DNA of 64,000 nucleotides from Streptomyces avidinii (GTDB lineage: Bacteria > Actinomycetota > Actinomycetes > Streptomycetales > Streptomycetaceae). Shown here piece after piece: positions 19,001-27,979 of the stretch. Below the pieces are notes generated by a model. The model saw only the letters and a list, made by a program, of their open reading frames with translations. It was not told where the DNA came from and did not search any database. The stretch spans positions 26,611 through 90,610 of the forward strand of contig NZ_BMVL01000021.1 of the NCBI RefSeq assembly GCF_014650695.1, given 5' to 3'. Position 1 is the first letter of the stretch; every line of letters begins with the position of its first letter. Position numbers and translations under genes: made by a program.

Positions 19001-22000
19001 TCACAACCAGGTCAGTCGCACGGAGGGCGGCAGGACCTCGGCATCACGGACGAGGTCACGGCTCCCGTGGACAACGACCGACTCCAGCTCGGGGAGTTCG
19101 GCCAGGGGGGCGAGGTCGATCTCTCCGGTCGCGTTGAAGTATCCGACGAATCGGAACTCGTTCAGCCAGGGAAACGCTGCGGGCAGTCGCCGGATGGCGG
19201 CCTGTACGGCTCCTGCCCCGCTGTCGCCCCTGAGGGTCAACCTGGCGACGTCCGGCAGCTTCGCATCTCCGGGAAGGGCCTGGAACGAGGAGGCGGACAC
19301 CCCGAGATCGACGAGGGTGGGCAGGTCACGGACCTCCTGCCAGTCCGCCTCCGAGACCGGGCTGGACGCGGCGTTGAGTCGCAGTTTCATCAGCCCGCGC
19401 AGCGCGCCGAGTCCTTGGAGCCCGTCCGCGGGACTCGCCTGGCCGGACACACTCAACGCACGCAGCGGGGCAGCGATCGGCAGTGCCCGTACGGACCAGG
19501 TCACGCGGGCCTGGCCGCCCACGACGAAGGATTCCAAGTCCTGCAGATGGGCGACGGGATTCAGATCGAGGTCGGGGCGGTTGCTCGTGATGCGCAGTCG
19601 CCGGATCGGCAGACCGCTGATCGCGGAGATGTCCGTCAGTTCCGGGCAGACGTGGATGTCGAGGGTCTCCAGGGAGGACTGGCCGCGCAGGAAGCCCAGA
19701 TCGGATACCGCGCCATGGGCGAGCGTGAGCTCCTTGAGGCCGTACCGGTCGACGTACCGGGCCAGGGCTTCCACGGACACGCCGCTCCTGGCGTCCAAGC
19801 GGTTCGGCCGGTCTTCGAGGCGTTCCAGTTGATGCAGCTGCTCATCGGAGCGGACACTGTAGAGCAGGCCGGACGGATCAACGCGTGCGATCACCTCCTC
19901 GGCGTAGTCGGCGCAGTCGAAGCGGGACCAGGCCCAGAGGAGCTGGGTACGGACCGGAAGCCCGGGGTGTCGGGCGAACTGTCCGAGGAAGGAAACGGCC
20001 GCGTCCGATTTGACGTGTGAGGCCGCGATCACCACGTTGTACGCATCCCAGTCGTCGAGTCCTTCGGGGCCGGGGAGAAGCCCCAGGACCAGCGGACCGA
20101 CTTCGGCGAGTGCGCGGGCCTCCTCCTCGTCCGACGGCGGGATGAGGGTGGCGGTGCGCTGCTCCACGGCGGCGCGCGTATCGGGGTCGAGGCTGGTGGC
20201 ATGGTCCAGGCAGGCGGCTGCGAGCAGGTAGACGCGGGCCCGGGTGCGCCGGTCGGAGGATGTGTCTCCCAGGGCGATCAGGTCGTGGAAGAGCGCCCGG
20301 CGCTCCCCCGGCCGGGCGAGGGCGACCGCCATCCGGATGACGTCCTCCCACTGGTCGTCGCCGGCGTGGGAGATGAGGAGGCCGAAGTCGCCCTCCTCCA
20401 CGGCGGCCCGTGCCCCGAGGAAGTCCTGGAAGGTGCGGTGGACGAAGACGACCGTGCCGGGTGCCGGTTCCTGGAGGAGCCCGCTGCGCTGGAGGAAGTG
20501 TTCGAAGACCGCGGACGCGTCGCCCAGGGAGGCCGCCTCGGGGACCGAGGGCAGGGCCCGGGTGAGGATGCCCTCGGCGCGGGAGCGGTCCATTTCCGTA
20601 CGGCCGTTCTTGATCAGCCAGTACGCGAGGCGCTGCAACAGGTCGAGTTGCGGCTCCTCCCGCAGATCCGGGACCTTCATGTCCCGTTCCCGGTCTCGGC
20701 GGCTCAGCAGCATGGAGAGCGCCGCCTCGTAGAGGTCCTTGCGCCCGTGGGGGAGGTAGCCGCGTCGGTCCCGGTGCAGGGCGCAGATCAGCCCGCACAT
20801 CAGGGGGTTGGTGGCCAGCCCTCCGAGATCGGATTTGATCCGCACGGCGGTGAGCAGCTGGGCCTCGTACGTGTCGAGGGCCGCGTCCTCGTCCCCACCG
20901 TCGCGGGCCGCGTCGTGCCACCGCTTGATGAAGGTGGCGATGTTCGCGGGTCCCATGGCGGAAAGCGTCAGCTCGGTGAAGCCCTCTTCATCGAGCCAGT
21001 CGGCTCCCACGGCGGAGGGACGGGAGGTGACGAGCCAGCGGTTGTCGCCGCCGTAGGTGTCCATCAGGTCCCGCAGCCAGCGGCGGGCCCGCTCGCGTTC
21101 GGCGTCGGGAATCTCGTCGATGCCGTCGACGAGGACCAGGCCGCGGCCCGCCGTCAGGACGCGGTGCGCCCAGCCACGGGGTTGCTCGGCACCGAGCGGG
21201 CAGCCGGAGGAGGTCAGGAAGTCCGCGGGAGCGGGCAGCCGTTCACCGTGGCGGGTGAGCGTGCGCAGGGGCAGGACGAAGGGAATCCGGTCGTAGAGGT
21301 AGTCCATCTGCGGGGTGAGGTCCTGGCGGGCGGCCGTGACGGCCAGCCACTGCACGAGCGTGGACTTCCCGGAGCCGGCTTCGCCCCTGAGCAGCACGCG
21401 GGGGCTGCCGGCGAGGGCCTGATCGGCGGGTCGCGGCTCGAGCATCGCCCGGAGCCCCTGCGTCACCGCGCGCAGGAGCACCGGATCAGGCGCACTGAGC
21501 AGGTCCGGGAAGGGAACGACGTGCGCTGCCGCGTCGGCGGCGACGGCGGCTGCCGACATGTCCTGAGGCTGCGCGTGGCGCTCGCTCCGCAACCGCTGCC
21601 CCGGCAGGGACGTCGCCTCCAGGCTCAGGTACGCCGTGTCCAGCGGCCACCGCGTCGGGGAGTTGCTGAGGTCGATCCCGTAGATGGTCAGCTTGCCGTG
21701 CTTCTTCTCCACGTAGGGGAGGTACAGCTGCTCGAACGCGGCATCCTCCGCGCCGGGCAGCGGATCGCGGCGGATCAGTTCGTCGACCTTGGCCGTCAGC
21801 TCGGCGATCCCGCGGGTCTGCTGCACCAGCGCGTGGGCCACGAACGTCGAGCGCTGCGTGAAGAACTGCAGGATGTGCAGGCAGGCTGCTTCGACGAACC
21901 GCTCGTGGAAGTACGTGGCGTCGGCGCTGAGTTCCCGCTCCGGGCGGCCGCTCACGGCGCGCAGCTCCCGGGCGAAGGCGGCGGAGCCGAGCCGGACGGC

Positions 22001-22312
22001 GTCCAGGTCGGTCATCGTCAGCTCGCCGAGCCCCCGCAGGGTCTGCGCGAGGGCGTCGGTGACGGCCTGCTGCTCGTCCTCGGGGATCGGGCGCTCGCCG
22101 GTGCGCAGGGCCTGTTTCACCAGCTTGGCGGCCAGCGTCCGCAGGTCGGCTTCCGTGAGTGTGCGCTTCTCGCCCGTGAAGGACACATAGCCCGAGATCC
22201 GGATCGGTCGGTCGACGAGGCCCGCCCCGCCGCTCTCGGTGACGAACAGTTTCTTGACCAGGGGCCCGATGGCCGCCGAGGCCAGCCGGATGCCGATCGT
22301 CCCGGGCTCCAT
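19001..22312 (-). CDS. NACHT-domain STAND NTPase with C-terminal leucine-rich repeats (candidate defence protein)
   Basis: 1103 residues. An N-terminal helical region (about 1-290; GIRLASAAIGPLVKKLF, then SFTGEKRTLTEADLRTLAAKLVKQAL) resembles the helical domain found before the NACHT module in many Streptomyces bNACHT proteins. Walker A GEAGSGKST is at about 310-318 and the Walker B/NACHT box LVLVDGIDEIP at about 392-402, followed by a winged-helix-like region, an ARM-like helical part and, from about residue 860, leucine-rich repeats (LKELTLAHGAVSDLGFLRGQ, SLETLDIHVCPELTDISAI). bNACHT proteins of this layout protect against phage in tested cases; the trigger and effector here are unknown and no effector enzyme is fused. 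I chose the ATG at 22312, preceded by GGGGG, over one 51 nt upstream. Confidence 0.85.
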   Translation of the reverse strand: MEPGTIGIRLASAAIGPLVKKLFVTESGGAGLVDRPIRISGYVSFTGEKRTLTEADLRTLAAKLVKQALRTGERPIPEDEQQAVTDALAQTLRGLGELTMTDLDAVRLGSAAFARELRAVSGRPERELSADATYFHERFVEAACLHILQFFTQRSTFVAHALVQQTRGIAELTAKVDELIRRDPLPGAEDAAFEQLYLPYVEKKHGKLTIYGIDLSNSPTRWPLDTAYLSLEATSLPGQRLRSERHAQPQDMSAAAVAADAAAHVVPFPDLLSAPDPVLLRAVTQGLRAMLEPRPADQALAGSPRVLLRGEAGSGKSTLVQWLAVTAARQDLTPQMDYLYDRIPFVLPLRTLTRHGERLPAPADFLTSSGCPLGAEQPRGWAHRVLTAGRGLVLVDGIDEIPDAERERARRWLRDLMDTYGGDNRWLVTSRPSAVGADWLDEEGFTELTLSAMGPANIATFIKRWHDAARDGGDEDAALDTYEAQLLTAVRIKSDLGGLATNPLMCGLICALHRDRRGYLPHGRKDLYEAALSMLLSRRDRERDMKVPDLREEPQLDLLQRLAYWLIKNGRTEMDRSRAEGILTRALPSVPEAASLGDASAVFEHFLQRSGLLQEPAPGTVVFVHRTFQDFLGARAAVEEGDFGLLISHAGDDQWEDVIRMAVALARPGERRALFHDLIALGDTSSDRRTRARVYLLAAACLDHATSLDPDTRAAVEQRTATLIPPSDEEEARALAEVGPLVLGLLPGPEGLDDWDAYNVVIAASHVKSDAAVSFLGQFARHPGLPVRTQLLWAWSRFDCADYAEEVIARVDPSGLLYSVRSDEQLHQLERLEDRPNRLDARSGVSVEALARYVDRYGLKELTLAHGAVSDLGFLRGQSSLETLDIHVCPELTDISAISGLPIRRLRITSNRPDLDLNPVAHLQDLESFVVGGQARVTWSVRALPIAAPLRALSVSGQASPADGLQGLGALRGLMKLRLNAASSPVSEADWQEVRDLPTLVDLGVSASSFQALPGDAKLPDVARLTLRGDSGAGAVQAAIRRLPAAFPWLNEFRFVGYFNATGEIDLAPLAELPELESVVVHGSRDLVRDAEVLPPSVRLTWL

Positions 22313-22391
22313 GCAACCCCCCGCAGCGTAGCGACCGTTACCCGGATCGTAGCGGCCGCACACGCTGCCCCGGAGGGTTATGCCCTGCCTC

Positions 22392-23393
22392 CTAGGCTCC
22401 GACGAGTACCGAGCCGCTCGCGCCCAGCGCCTCGCGCAGGATGCGGGCCTGCTCGACCTTGTTGTCCGTGGCGAGCAGCGCGGACAGGACCGCGATACGG
22501 GCCTGGCCGGCGCGCAGGGTGCCGGTCGGGACGGCTCCGGCGGCCACGAGGTCCACCGCGCCGCCGTGCGTGTAGATCTCGGTGACCGGTCCGGCCATGA
22601 CCCGGGTGGTCAGCGCGACCAGGACCCCGCGGCCGACTGCGGCGCGGACGGCGTCCACGATCTCCGGGGTGGCATTGCCCGCGCCGGTCCCGACGAGGAC
22701 GATGCCGCGCGCGCCGGCCTCGACGGCGGCGTTCAGCAGGACCGGGTCGCCGTCGGCGTGGTGCACGACCACGTCCACGCGCGGCGGGAGCTCCGGCATC
22801 GCGGGCAGCGGGAGCGGTGCCGGGCGCTGCGGGGTGCGCAGGATGGTGACCTTGCCGAAGCCGATCTTCCCGAAGAGTGCCTTCGAGGGGTCGGCGAACG
22901 CGTCCAGTTCCACGGCCTGGGTCTTCACGGTGCCGCGGGCGGCGTGCACCCGTCCGGCGAAGGCGATGAGCACGCCGAGTCCGCGCGTGTTCGCGGCGGT
23001 GAGCAGGGCGTCGTAGAGGTTCCCCGGACCGTCGCCGTCGGCGGTGCCCATGGGGCGCTGCGAACCGGTGAAGACCACGGAGCGCGGGTCGTGGTGGTGG
23101 AGGTCGAGGAGAAAGGCCGATTCCTCCAGGGTGTCGGTGCCGTGCGTGACGACGATGCCGTCCACGCCGGGGTCGGCGAGCACCTCGTGCACGGTGCGCA
23201 GCAGGGTGAGCTGGTGTGCGGTGGTGAGTCGCGGGCTGTTCACGCTGAACAGGTCGACCAGTTCGACGCTGACGCCCTCGGGGAGCGGTGCGGTGGCGAT
23301 CACCTCGTTCCCGTCGGCGTCCGCGGCGAAGCCGGAACCCTGCCAGCGGCTGGCTATCGTCCCGCCGGTGCTGATGACGACGATCCGTCCCAT
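22392..23393 (-). CDS. ansA: L-asparaginase (AnsA-type)
   Basis: 333 residues of the bacterial asparaginase/glutaminase family. The first catalytic motif STGGTIAS (nucleophile Thr about 12) and the second VVTHGTDTLEESAFLL with the Thr-Asp pair are intact. No signal peptide is visible, so it is predicted to be cytoplasmic and to convert asparagine to aspartate and ammonia. It is divergent from an Lrp/AsnC regulator, which probably controls it. Confidence 0.92.
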   Translation of the reverse strand: MGRIVVISTGGTIASRWQGSGFAADADGNEVIATAPLPEGVSVELVDLFSVNSPRLTTAHQLTLLRTVHEVLADPGVDGIVVTHGTDTLEESAFLLDLHHHDPRSVVFTGSQRPMGTADGDGPGNLYDALLTAANTRGLGVLIAFAGRVHAARGTVKTQAVELDAFADPSKALFGKIGFGKVTILRTPQRPAPLPLPAMPELPPRVDVVVHHADGDPVLLNAAVEAGARGIVLVGTGAGNATPEIVDAVRAAVGRGVLVALTTRVMAGPVTEIYTHGGAVDLVAAGAVPTGTLRAGQARIAVLSALLATDNKVEQARILREALGASGSVLVGA

Positions 23394-23404
23394 TGGCCGT
23401 GGCC

Positions 23405-23490
23405 CCCTTCACTCGTGTCACTCGTATGTCACTCGTACATATGTACTCAAAGCAGCAATGATAGAGCGATCTACGCGCAATGTGATTGCG
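23405..23490. promoter_or_regulatory. Divergent asparaginase/Lrp promoter region with repeats and palindrome
   Basis: Three copies of CACTCGT in tandem about 10 bp apart (23411-23440 region) lie before the asparaginase start, and the 15-bp palindrome CGCAATGTGATTGCG (23476-23490) lies 45 bp upstream of the Lrp-type gene. Lrp/AsnC proteins bind A/T-rich 15-bp imperfect palindromes of this size, so the palindrome is a good candidate for the autoregulatory site. Confidence 0.6.
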
Positions 23491-23534
23491 TTTTCCCCCA
23501 ACGCCGTTCATACACGCCGGGTGATAATTGCGTC

Positions 23535-23990
23535 ATGGATGCCATTGACCGAGATATCTTGCGCGAGCTCCAGGCCGACGGCCGTCTGAGCAACCAGGAG
23601 CTCGCCCAGCGGGTGGGACTGACCCCCTCGCCGTGTATGCGCCGGGTGCGCCAGCTGGAGCAGGACGGGGTGATCCAGGGCTACCGGGCCGTGATCTCCC
23701 CCGAGGCGGTCGAGCGGGGGTTCGAGGTGCTCGTCTCGGTCGAGGTGCGCCGCGACCGGGAGGCGGTCGAGGCCTTCGAGGCGGCCCTCCAGGACATCCC
23801 GGACGTCATCGAGGCCTACCGCCTCTTCGGGAGCCCGGGCTGCCTGCTGCGGATCGCCGTCGCCGACCTGCGCGCGTACGAGCGCCTGTGGATCGAGAAG
23901 CTGACGGCCCTCACCGGCATCACCGAGGTCAACTCACAGATCATCATGAAGCGTGTCAAGGAGGCGAAGGGCCTGCCCGTCGACCACTGA
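23535..23990 (+). CDS. Lrp/AsnC-family transcriptional regulator
   Basis: 151 residues. The N-terminal helix-turn-helix (MDAIDRDILRELQADGRLSNQELAQRVGLTPSPCMRRVRQLEQDGVI) is followed by an RAM/ACT-like ligand domain (FEVLVSVEVRR, IPDVIEAYRLFGSPGCLLRIAV). Such proteins sense amino acids as octamers. Divergence from the asparaginase gene suggests control of asparagine or aspartate metabolism. The short gap to the convergent MMPL gene contains a 17-bp imperfect tandem repeat at 24079-24112. Confidence 0.92.
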   Translation: MDAIDRDILRELQADGRLSNQELAQRVGLTPSPCMRRVRQLEQDGVIQGYRAVISPEAVERGFEVLVSVEVRRDREAVEAFEAALQDIPDVIEAYRLFGSPGCLLRIAVADLRAYERLWIEKLTALTGITEVNSQIIMKRVKEAKGLPVDH

Positions 23991-24117
23991 CGCACGCGGG
24001 GACCGCCGTACGCGCGCCCGGGCACCCGCGCGGGGAGCGGAAGGGCCCGTACACCGGCGGCTCGTGGCCGTCGGCGTACGGGCTGTGCACTCCATGGGCT
24101 GTGCGCTCCGTGGGCCG

Positions 24118-26367
24118 TCAGCCCTGGATGCGGGCCTCCCGCTCCCCGCGCTGCTGGGTGGGCAGAAGCGGGGTGGCGCTCGCACCGCCGAGCTTCTCGC
24201 CCTCGACGTCCATGTTCGGCAGCAGTCGGTCGAGCCAGCGGGGCAGCCACCAGGCCGACCGGCCCAGCAGGGCGAACAGGGCGGGCACCAGGGCCATGCG
24301 GACGATGAAGGCGTCGAAGAGGACGGCGATCGCAAGGCTGAAGCCGACCATCCTGACGAAGACGTTCGCCTCCATGATGAAGCCGGAGAAGACGCTGACC
24401 ATGATGATCGCGGCGGCGCCGACCACCCGTCCGCCGTAGCGGAATCCGGTGACCACTGCTTCGCCGGGCCGGGCACCGTCGACGTAGGCCTCCCGCATCC
24501 GGGTCACAAGGAAGACCTCGTAGTCCATCGCGAGACCGAACACCACACCGATCATGAAGATCGGCAGGGTGCTCATGATCGGGCCGGGCTGGTCGACACC
24601 GAAGACGTCCGCGAGCCAGCCCCACTGGAAGACCGCCACGACCGCGCCGAGGGCCGCGCCGACGGAGAGCAGGAAGCCGAGGGCCGCCTTGAGCGGGACG
24701 AGCAGCGAGCGGAAGACGAGCACCAGCAGGAGGAAGGCGAGTCCGACCACCAGGCCCAGGTACGGCAGCATCGCGTCGTCGAGGGTCCGGGAGAAGTCGA
24801 TGAACAGGGCGGTCTGACCGGTCACGAGGATCTCGGCGCCGTGGTCGGCCCCGAGGCCGTCGGCGATGCCCCTGATCCTGCCGACCAGTTCCTCGGTCGC
24901 AAGCTCGGCGGGGCCGGTCTCCGGTATGAGGGTGAGGACCGCGGTGTCACCCTTGTCGTTGGGCGTGGCGGCGGTCACCGCCGCGACACCCTCGACCTTG
25001 CCGAGCTCCTTGCCCACGTCGGCGGCGGTGGCCGCCGCGTCCCGGGCCTGGACGGTGACCATCAGCGGCCCGTTGAAGCCGGCCCCGAAGGACTCGGACA
25101 TCAGGTCGTACGCCTTGCGCTGCGTGGTGTCCGCAGCCATGGTGCCCTCACCCGGCAGGCCGAGCTGGAGGGAGGCGGCGGGCACCGCGACGACGCCGAG
25201 GCCGACGACGCCGAGCAGCAGGACGGCCAGGGGGCGGCGGACGACGAAGGCGGCCCAGCGGGTGCCCAGGTTCGGCTTCTGGCGTGCGGCGCGCTTGTCG
25301 GCCTTGCTCTGCTGACGCCGGGTCAGGGGCTTGCCGTAGTACTTCCTGCGCTCCCTGCGGGGCATGACCTTGATCGGCGCGAAGCCGAGGAGGGCCGGGA
25401 CGAGGGTGATCGCGATGAGGACGGACACGGCGACCGTGCCGGCGGCGGCGAGACCCATCTTGGTGAGCATCGGTATGTTCACCACGCCGAGGCCTGCGAG
25501 GGCGACGATGACGGTGAGGCCGGCGAAGACGACGGCGGAGCCGGCCGTGCCGACGGCCCGTCCCACGGCGTCCCGGCGCTCCCGACCCTCGGCCAGTTCG
25601 GAGCGGTAGCGGGAGACGATGAACAGGGCGTAGTCGATGCCGACCGCGAGGCCGATCATGAGCGCGAGGGTGGAGGTCGTGCTGGACAGGCCGAGCGTGC
25701 TGCCCAGTGCGGTGATGGCCGCGCCGCCGATGGCGACGCCCGTGATGGCGGTCAGCAGGGGCATGCCCGCGGCGATCATCGAGCCGAAGGTGAGGACCAG
25801 GACGACGGCGGAGACGAGGATGCCGATGCCTTCGGCACCGCCGCCGGGTGCTCCCTCCACCTTGACGGCGTCACCTCCGGCCTCGACGACCAGCCCGGTG
25901 GTCCGGGCATCCTCGAGCACCTTGTCGAGGCCCTTGTGCGCCTCGTCGGACACCTTGAGGGCGGAGACCTCGTAAGTGGCCACGGCGTACGCCGTGGTGC
26001 CGTCCTGACTGAGGGCGTCGGCCTTGAAGGGGTCGGAGGCGGAAACGACGCCCGGCGCCTTGGAGAGCGCACCGACGAGGGTTTCGACCTTGGCCCTCTC
26101 GGCGGGATCGGAGAGCTTCGCGCCGGCCGGTGCCCGGACGACCACGCGGGCGGTCGCGCCGTCCACGCTCATCGTCGGGAACTTCTCCTCCAGCAGGTCG
26201 AAGGCCTTCTGCGACTCCGTGCCGGGCATCGAGAAGGTGTCGGCGGGCGGAGGCGGAGCGGTGGCGGCGGCGAATCCGACCCCGACGAGGACGGCGAGCC
26301 AGAGCAGTGACACCAGGCCTCGTCGCCGGAAGGCGAATCGGCCCACTTTGCAGAGGAAGGTGGCCAT
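24118..26367 (-). CDS. MMPL/RND-family membrane transporter
   Basis: 749 residues in two homologous halves, each with one membrane segment, a large extracellular domain and a group of about five further membrane segments. The first half starts FAFRRRGLVSLLWLAVLVGVGFAAATAPP; conserved RND elements include LALMIGLAVGIDYALFIVSRYR and the C-terminal counterpart IFMIGVVFGLAMDYEVFLVTRMREAY with the proton-relay Asp/Tyr pairs. These actinobacterial transporters export lipids, pigments or antibiotics using the proton gradient. The ATG at 26367 is supported by AGGAG. A palindrome-rich operator region lies 60-110 bp upstream. Confidence 0.9.
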   Translation of the reverse strand: MATFLCKVGRFAFRRRGLVSLLWLAVLVGVGFAAATAPPPPADTFSMPGTESQKAFDLLEEKFPTMSVDGATARVVVRAPAGAKLSDPAERAKVETLVGALSKAPGVVSASDPFKADALSQDGTTAYAVATYEVSALKVSDEAHKGLDKVLEDARTTGLVVEAGGDAVKVEGAPGGGAEGIGILVSAVVLVLTFGSMIAAGMPLLTAITGVAIGGAAITALGSTLGLSSTTSTLALMIGLAVGIDYALFIVSRYRSELAEGRERRDAVGRAVGTAGSAVVFAGLTVIVALAGLGVVNIPMLTKMGLAAAGTVAVSVLIAITLVPALLGFAPIKVMPRRERRKYYGKPLTRRQQSKADKRAARQKPNLGTRWAAFVVRRPLAVLLLGVVGLGVVAVPAASLQLGLPGEGTMAADTTQRKAYDLMSESFGAGFNGPLMVTVQARDAAATAADVGKELGKVEGVAAVTAATPNDKGDTAVLTLIPETGPAELATEELVGRIRGIADGLGADHGAEILVTGQTALFIDFSRTLDDAMLPYLGLVVGLAFLLLVLVFRSLLVPLKAALGFLLSVGAALGAVVAVFQWGWLADVFGVDQPGPIMSTLPIFMIGVVFGLAMDYEVFLVTRMREAYVDGARPGEAVVTGFRYGGRVVGAAAIIMVSVFSGFIMEANVFVRMVGFSLAIAVLFDAFIVRMALVPALFALLGRSAWWLPRWLDRLLPNMDVEGEKLGGASATPLLPTQQRGEREARIQG

Positions 26368-26427
26368 GGAGAAAGCACTCCTGTTCCGTTGGGGCGGTGC
26401 GAGCGAAGCGCTGCGACTGACACCATC

Positions 26428-26478
26428 GTGGCACATTTGTGGCGCCACTGTCGCGCCATATCGGCGCCAGTGTGCCAC
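26428..26478. promoter_or_regulatory. Nested palindrome upstream of the MMPL gene (TGGCGCCA family)
   Basis: Outer arms GTGGCAC (26428-26434) and GTGCCAC (26472-26478) enclose TGGCGCCA (26440-26447), GCGCCA (26453-26458) and CGGCGCCAG (26462-26470). The same octamer recurs upstream of mbtH (26675-26682) and of the ribbon-helix-helix gene (30573-30580), which suggests a common repressor. Its position 60-110 bp before the MMPL start fits an operator. Confidence 0.55.
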
Positions 26479-26880
26479 CTGCCCGAAAATCGCCGCTAAC
26501 GATGCAGGCACACACGCCCCGGCAAGCCATCGAATCCCGCCTCCACCTGGCCCTTTGCCGGACGACCCGCTCGCAGGACACCAGTCGTTCGAATGGAAGC
26601 GGCTGTGCTTATCACCTCAAGGCGTCGACCATCCAGGTGTCGACTTCAGCTGCACGGCACACATGGGGCCATCATGGCGCCACCGCGGCGGGGGGGGAGG
26701 AGGAGAACCGCCCGCCCCGGCCGAAAGCGCTCCTCCGTTCGCGGACGGCGGGAAACGACGCCGGAAAACCGGGCTCGCGAACCGGGTTCAGGACATCAAA
26801 AATCTGGTGCAGGGTGTCAGTGCCGTCCCGTCAACAGGACCGCTGGGGAGCCGGTGGACGGCTCGATGGGGAGTGGATTC
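26479..26880. other. Divergent intergenic region between MMPL and mbtH genes
   Basis: About 400 bp without a convincing gene. It contains one TGGCGCCA octamer at 26675-26682, a G-run (26690-26700) and lower G+C stretches (for example 26795-26815, AAAAATCTGG) that may be part of the mbtH promoter. Confidence 0.6.
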
Positions 26881-27117
26881 ATGAGCAGCAACCCGTTCGA
26901 CGACGGCGATGGCCGGTTCTACGTCCTGCTGAACGACGAAGGACAGCACTCGCTGTGGCCGTCTTTCGCCGAGGTTCCCGCCGGCTGGCGGATCATTTTC
27001 GGCGAGGAGAGCCGCCGGCTGTGCCTGGAGCACATCGAGGCGAACTGGACCGATCTGCAGCCGAAGCGGCTGCGGGGCGGCGCGACCCCGGACCGGGGCT
27101 CAGTCGCCACGGCATGA
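26881..27117 (+). CDS. MbtH-like protein (NRPS adenylation-domain chaperone)
   Basis: 78 residues with the full family fingerprint: NPFDD, YVLLNDEGQHSLWPSF, VPAGW, CLEHIEANWTDLQPK. MbtH proteins bind A-domains of non-ribosomal peptide synthetases and activate them. No NRPS is encoded in this window, so this is an orphan copy that could serve NRPSs elsewhere in the genome. Neighbours are transporters. The C-terminal 15 residues are longer than usual and Arg/Gly-rich. Confidence 0.93.
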   Translation: MSSNPFDDGDGRFYVLLNDEGQHSLWPSFAEVPAGWRIIFGEESRRLCLEHIEANWTDLQPKRLRGGATPDRGSVATA

Positions 27118-27121
27118 ACGC

Positions 27122-27155
27122 GAACGGGCTGCCCGACGGATCGGGCAGCACGTTC
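27122..27155. terminator. Hairpin between convergent mbtH and ABC permease genes
   Basis: GAACG-g-GCTGCCCGA (27122-27136) pairs with TCGGGCAGC-a-CGTTC (27141-27155) around a 4-nt loop: 14 pairs with one mismatch. Located just after the mbtH stop and before the convergent permease stop. Confidence 0.8.
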
Positions 27156-27181
27156 ACCTGGTGCTTTCGTACGCCGCGCCG

Positions 27182-27979
27182 CTAGATCTTCGCCTCGCGG
27201 TGGAAGGCCGAGCGGGCCCACAGGAAGCCGAGGACGCTGAGGACGACACCCCAACCGAGCGCGAGCCATGCGCTGTCGCCGATCTCCGTCCCCATGAGCA
27301 GGCCGCGGAGGGTGTCGGTCATCGGGGTGAAGGGCTGGTACTCGGCGAACCAGCGCAGTCCGACCGGCATGGACTCCGGCGGGACGATCGCGCTGCCGAG
27401 GAAGGGCAGGAAGGTCAGCGGCATGGGCGCGTTGCTGGCCGCTTCCACACTGCTGGAGCCCAGACCGATCGCCGCGGACAGCCAACTGAGGCCGAAGGCG
27501 AGCAGGGCCAGGATGCCGAGGGCGGCGAGCCACTCGACGACGGTGGCGTTGGGCCGGAAGCCCACCAGGAGCGCGACACCGATGACCAGGGCCAGGCTGA
27601 TCATGGTCTGGATGACATTGCCCACCACGTGCCCGGTCAGCACGGAGGAGCGCGAGATCGACATGGTGCGGAAGCGGTTGATGATGCCTTCGGTCATGTC
27701 CGTGCAGACCGACACGGCGGTCGAGACCGCTCCGGCGGTGGCTGCCATCAGGAGGATGCCGGGGGCCACGAAGTTGGTGTAGTCGCCGCGGCCACCCGAA
27801 CCGCCGCCCGGAAGTTCGATGCCGGCGCCGAGCGCTCCGCCGAAGACGTAGACGAACAGCAGGAGCATCAGGACCGGCATCGCGACGATCGAGATCGTCA
27901 TCGACGGGTAGCGCCGTGCGTGCTTGAGGTTGCGGCGCAGCATCGTCATCGAGTCGCGCATCGCGTACGTGGTGCTCAT
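27182..27979 (-). CDS. ABC-2 type permease (DrrB-like)
   Basis: 265 residues with about six membrane segments and the ABC-2 layout (N-terminal LKHARRYPSMTISIVAMPVLMLLLFVYVFGGALG, central GIINRFRTMSISRSSVLTGHVV, C-terminal NTLRGLLMG-like TDTLRGLLMGTEIGDSAW). DrrB-type permeases export drugs or lipids with a DrrA-type ATPase. The start overlaps the ATPase gene stop by 4 bp. Confidence 0.9.
   Translation of the reverse strand: MSTTYAMRDSMTMLRRNLKHARRYPSMTISIVAMPVLMLLLFVYVFGGALGAGIELPGGGSGGRGDYTNFVAPGILLMAATAGAVSTAVSVCTDMTEGIINRFRTMSISRSSVLTGHVVGNVIQTMISLALVIGVALLVGFRPNATVVEWLAALGILALLAFGLSWLSAAIGLGSSSVEAASNAPMPLTFLPFLGSAIVPPESMPVGLRWFAEYQPFTPMTDTLRGLLMGTEIGDSAWLALGWGVVLSVLGFLWARSAFHREAKI

Noticed and set aside
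24079..24112. 17-bp imperfect tandem repeat GGGCTGTGC-x-CTCC after the Lrp-type gene
   Set aside because: Only two copies, no clear hairpin and no known role; mentioned with the Lrp-type gene only.
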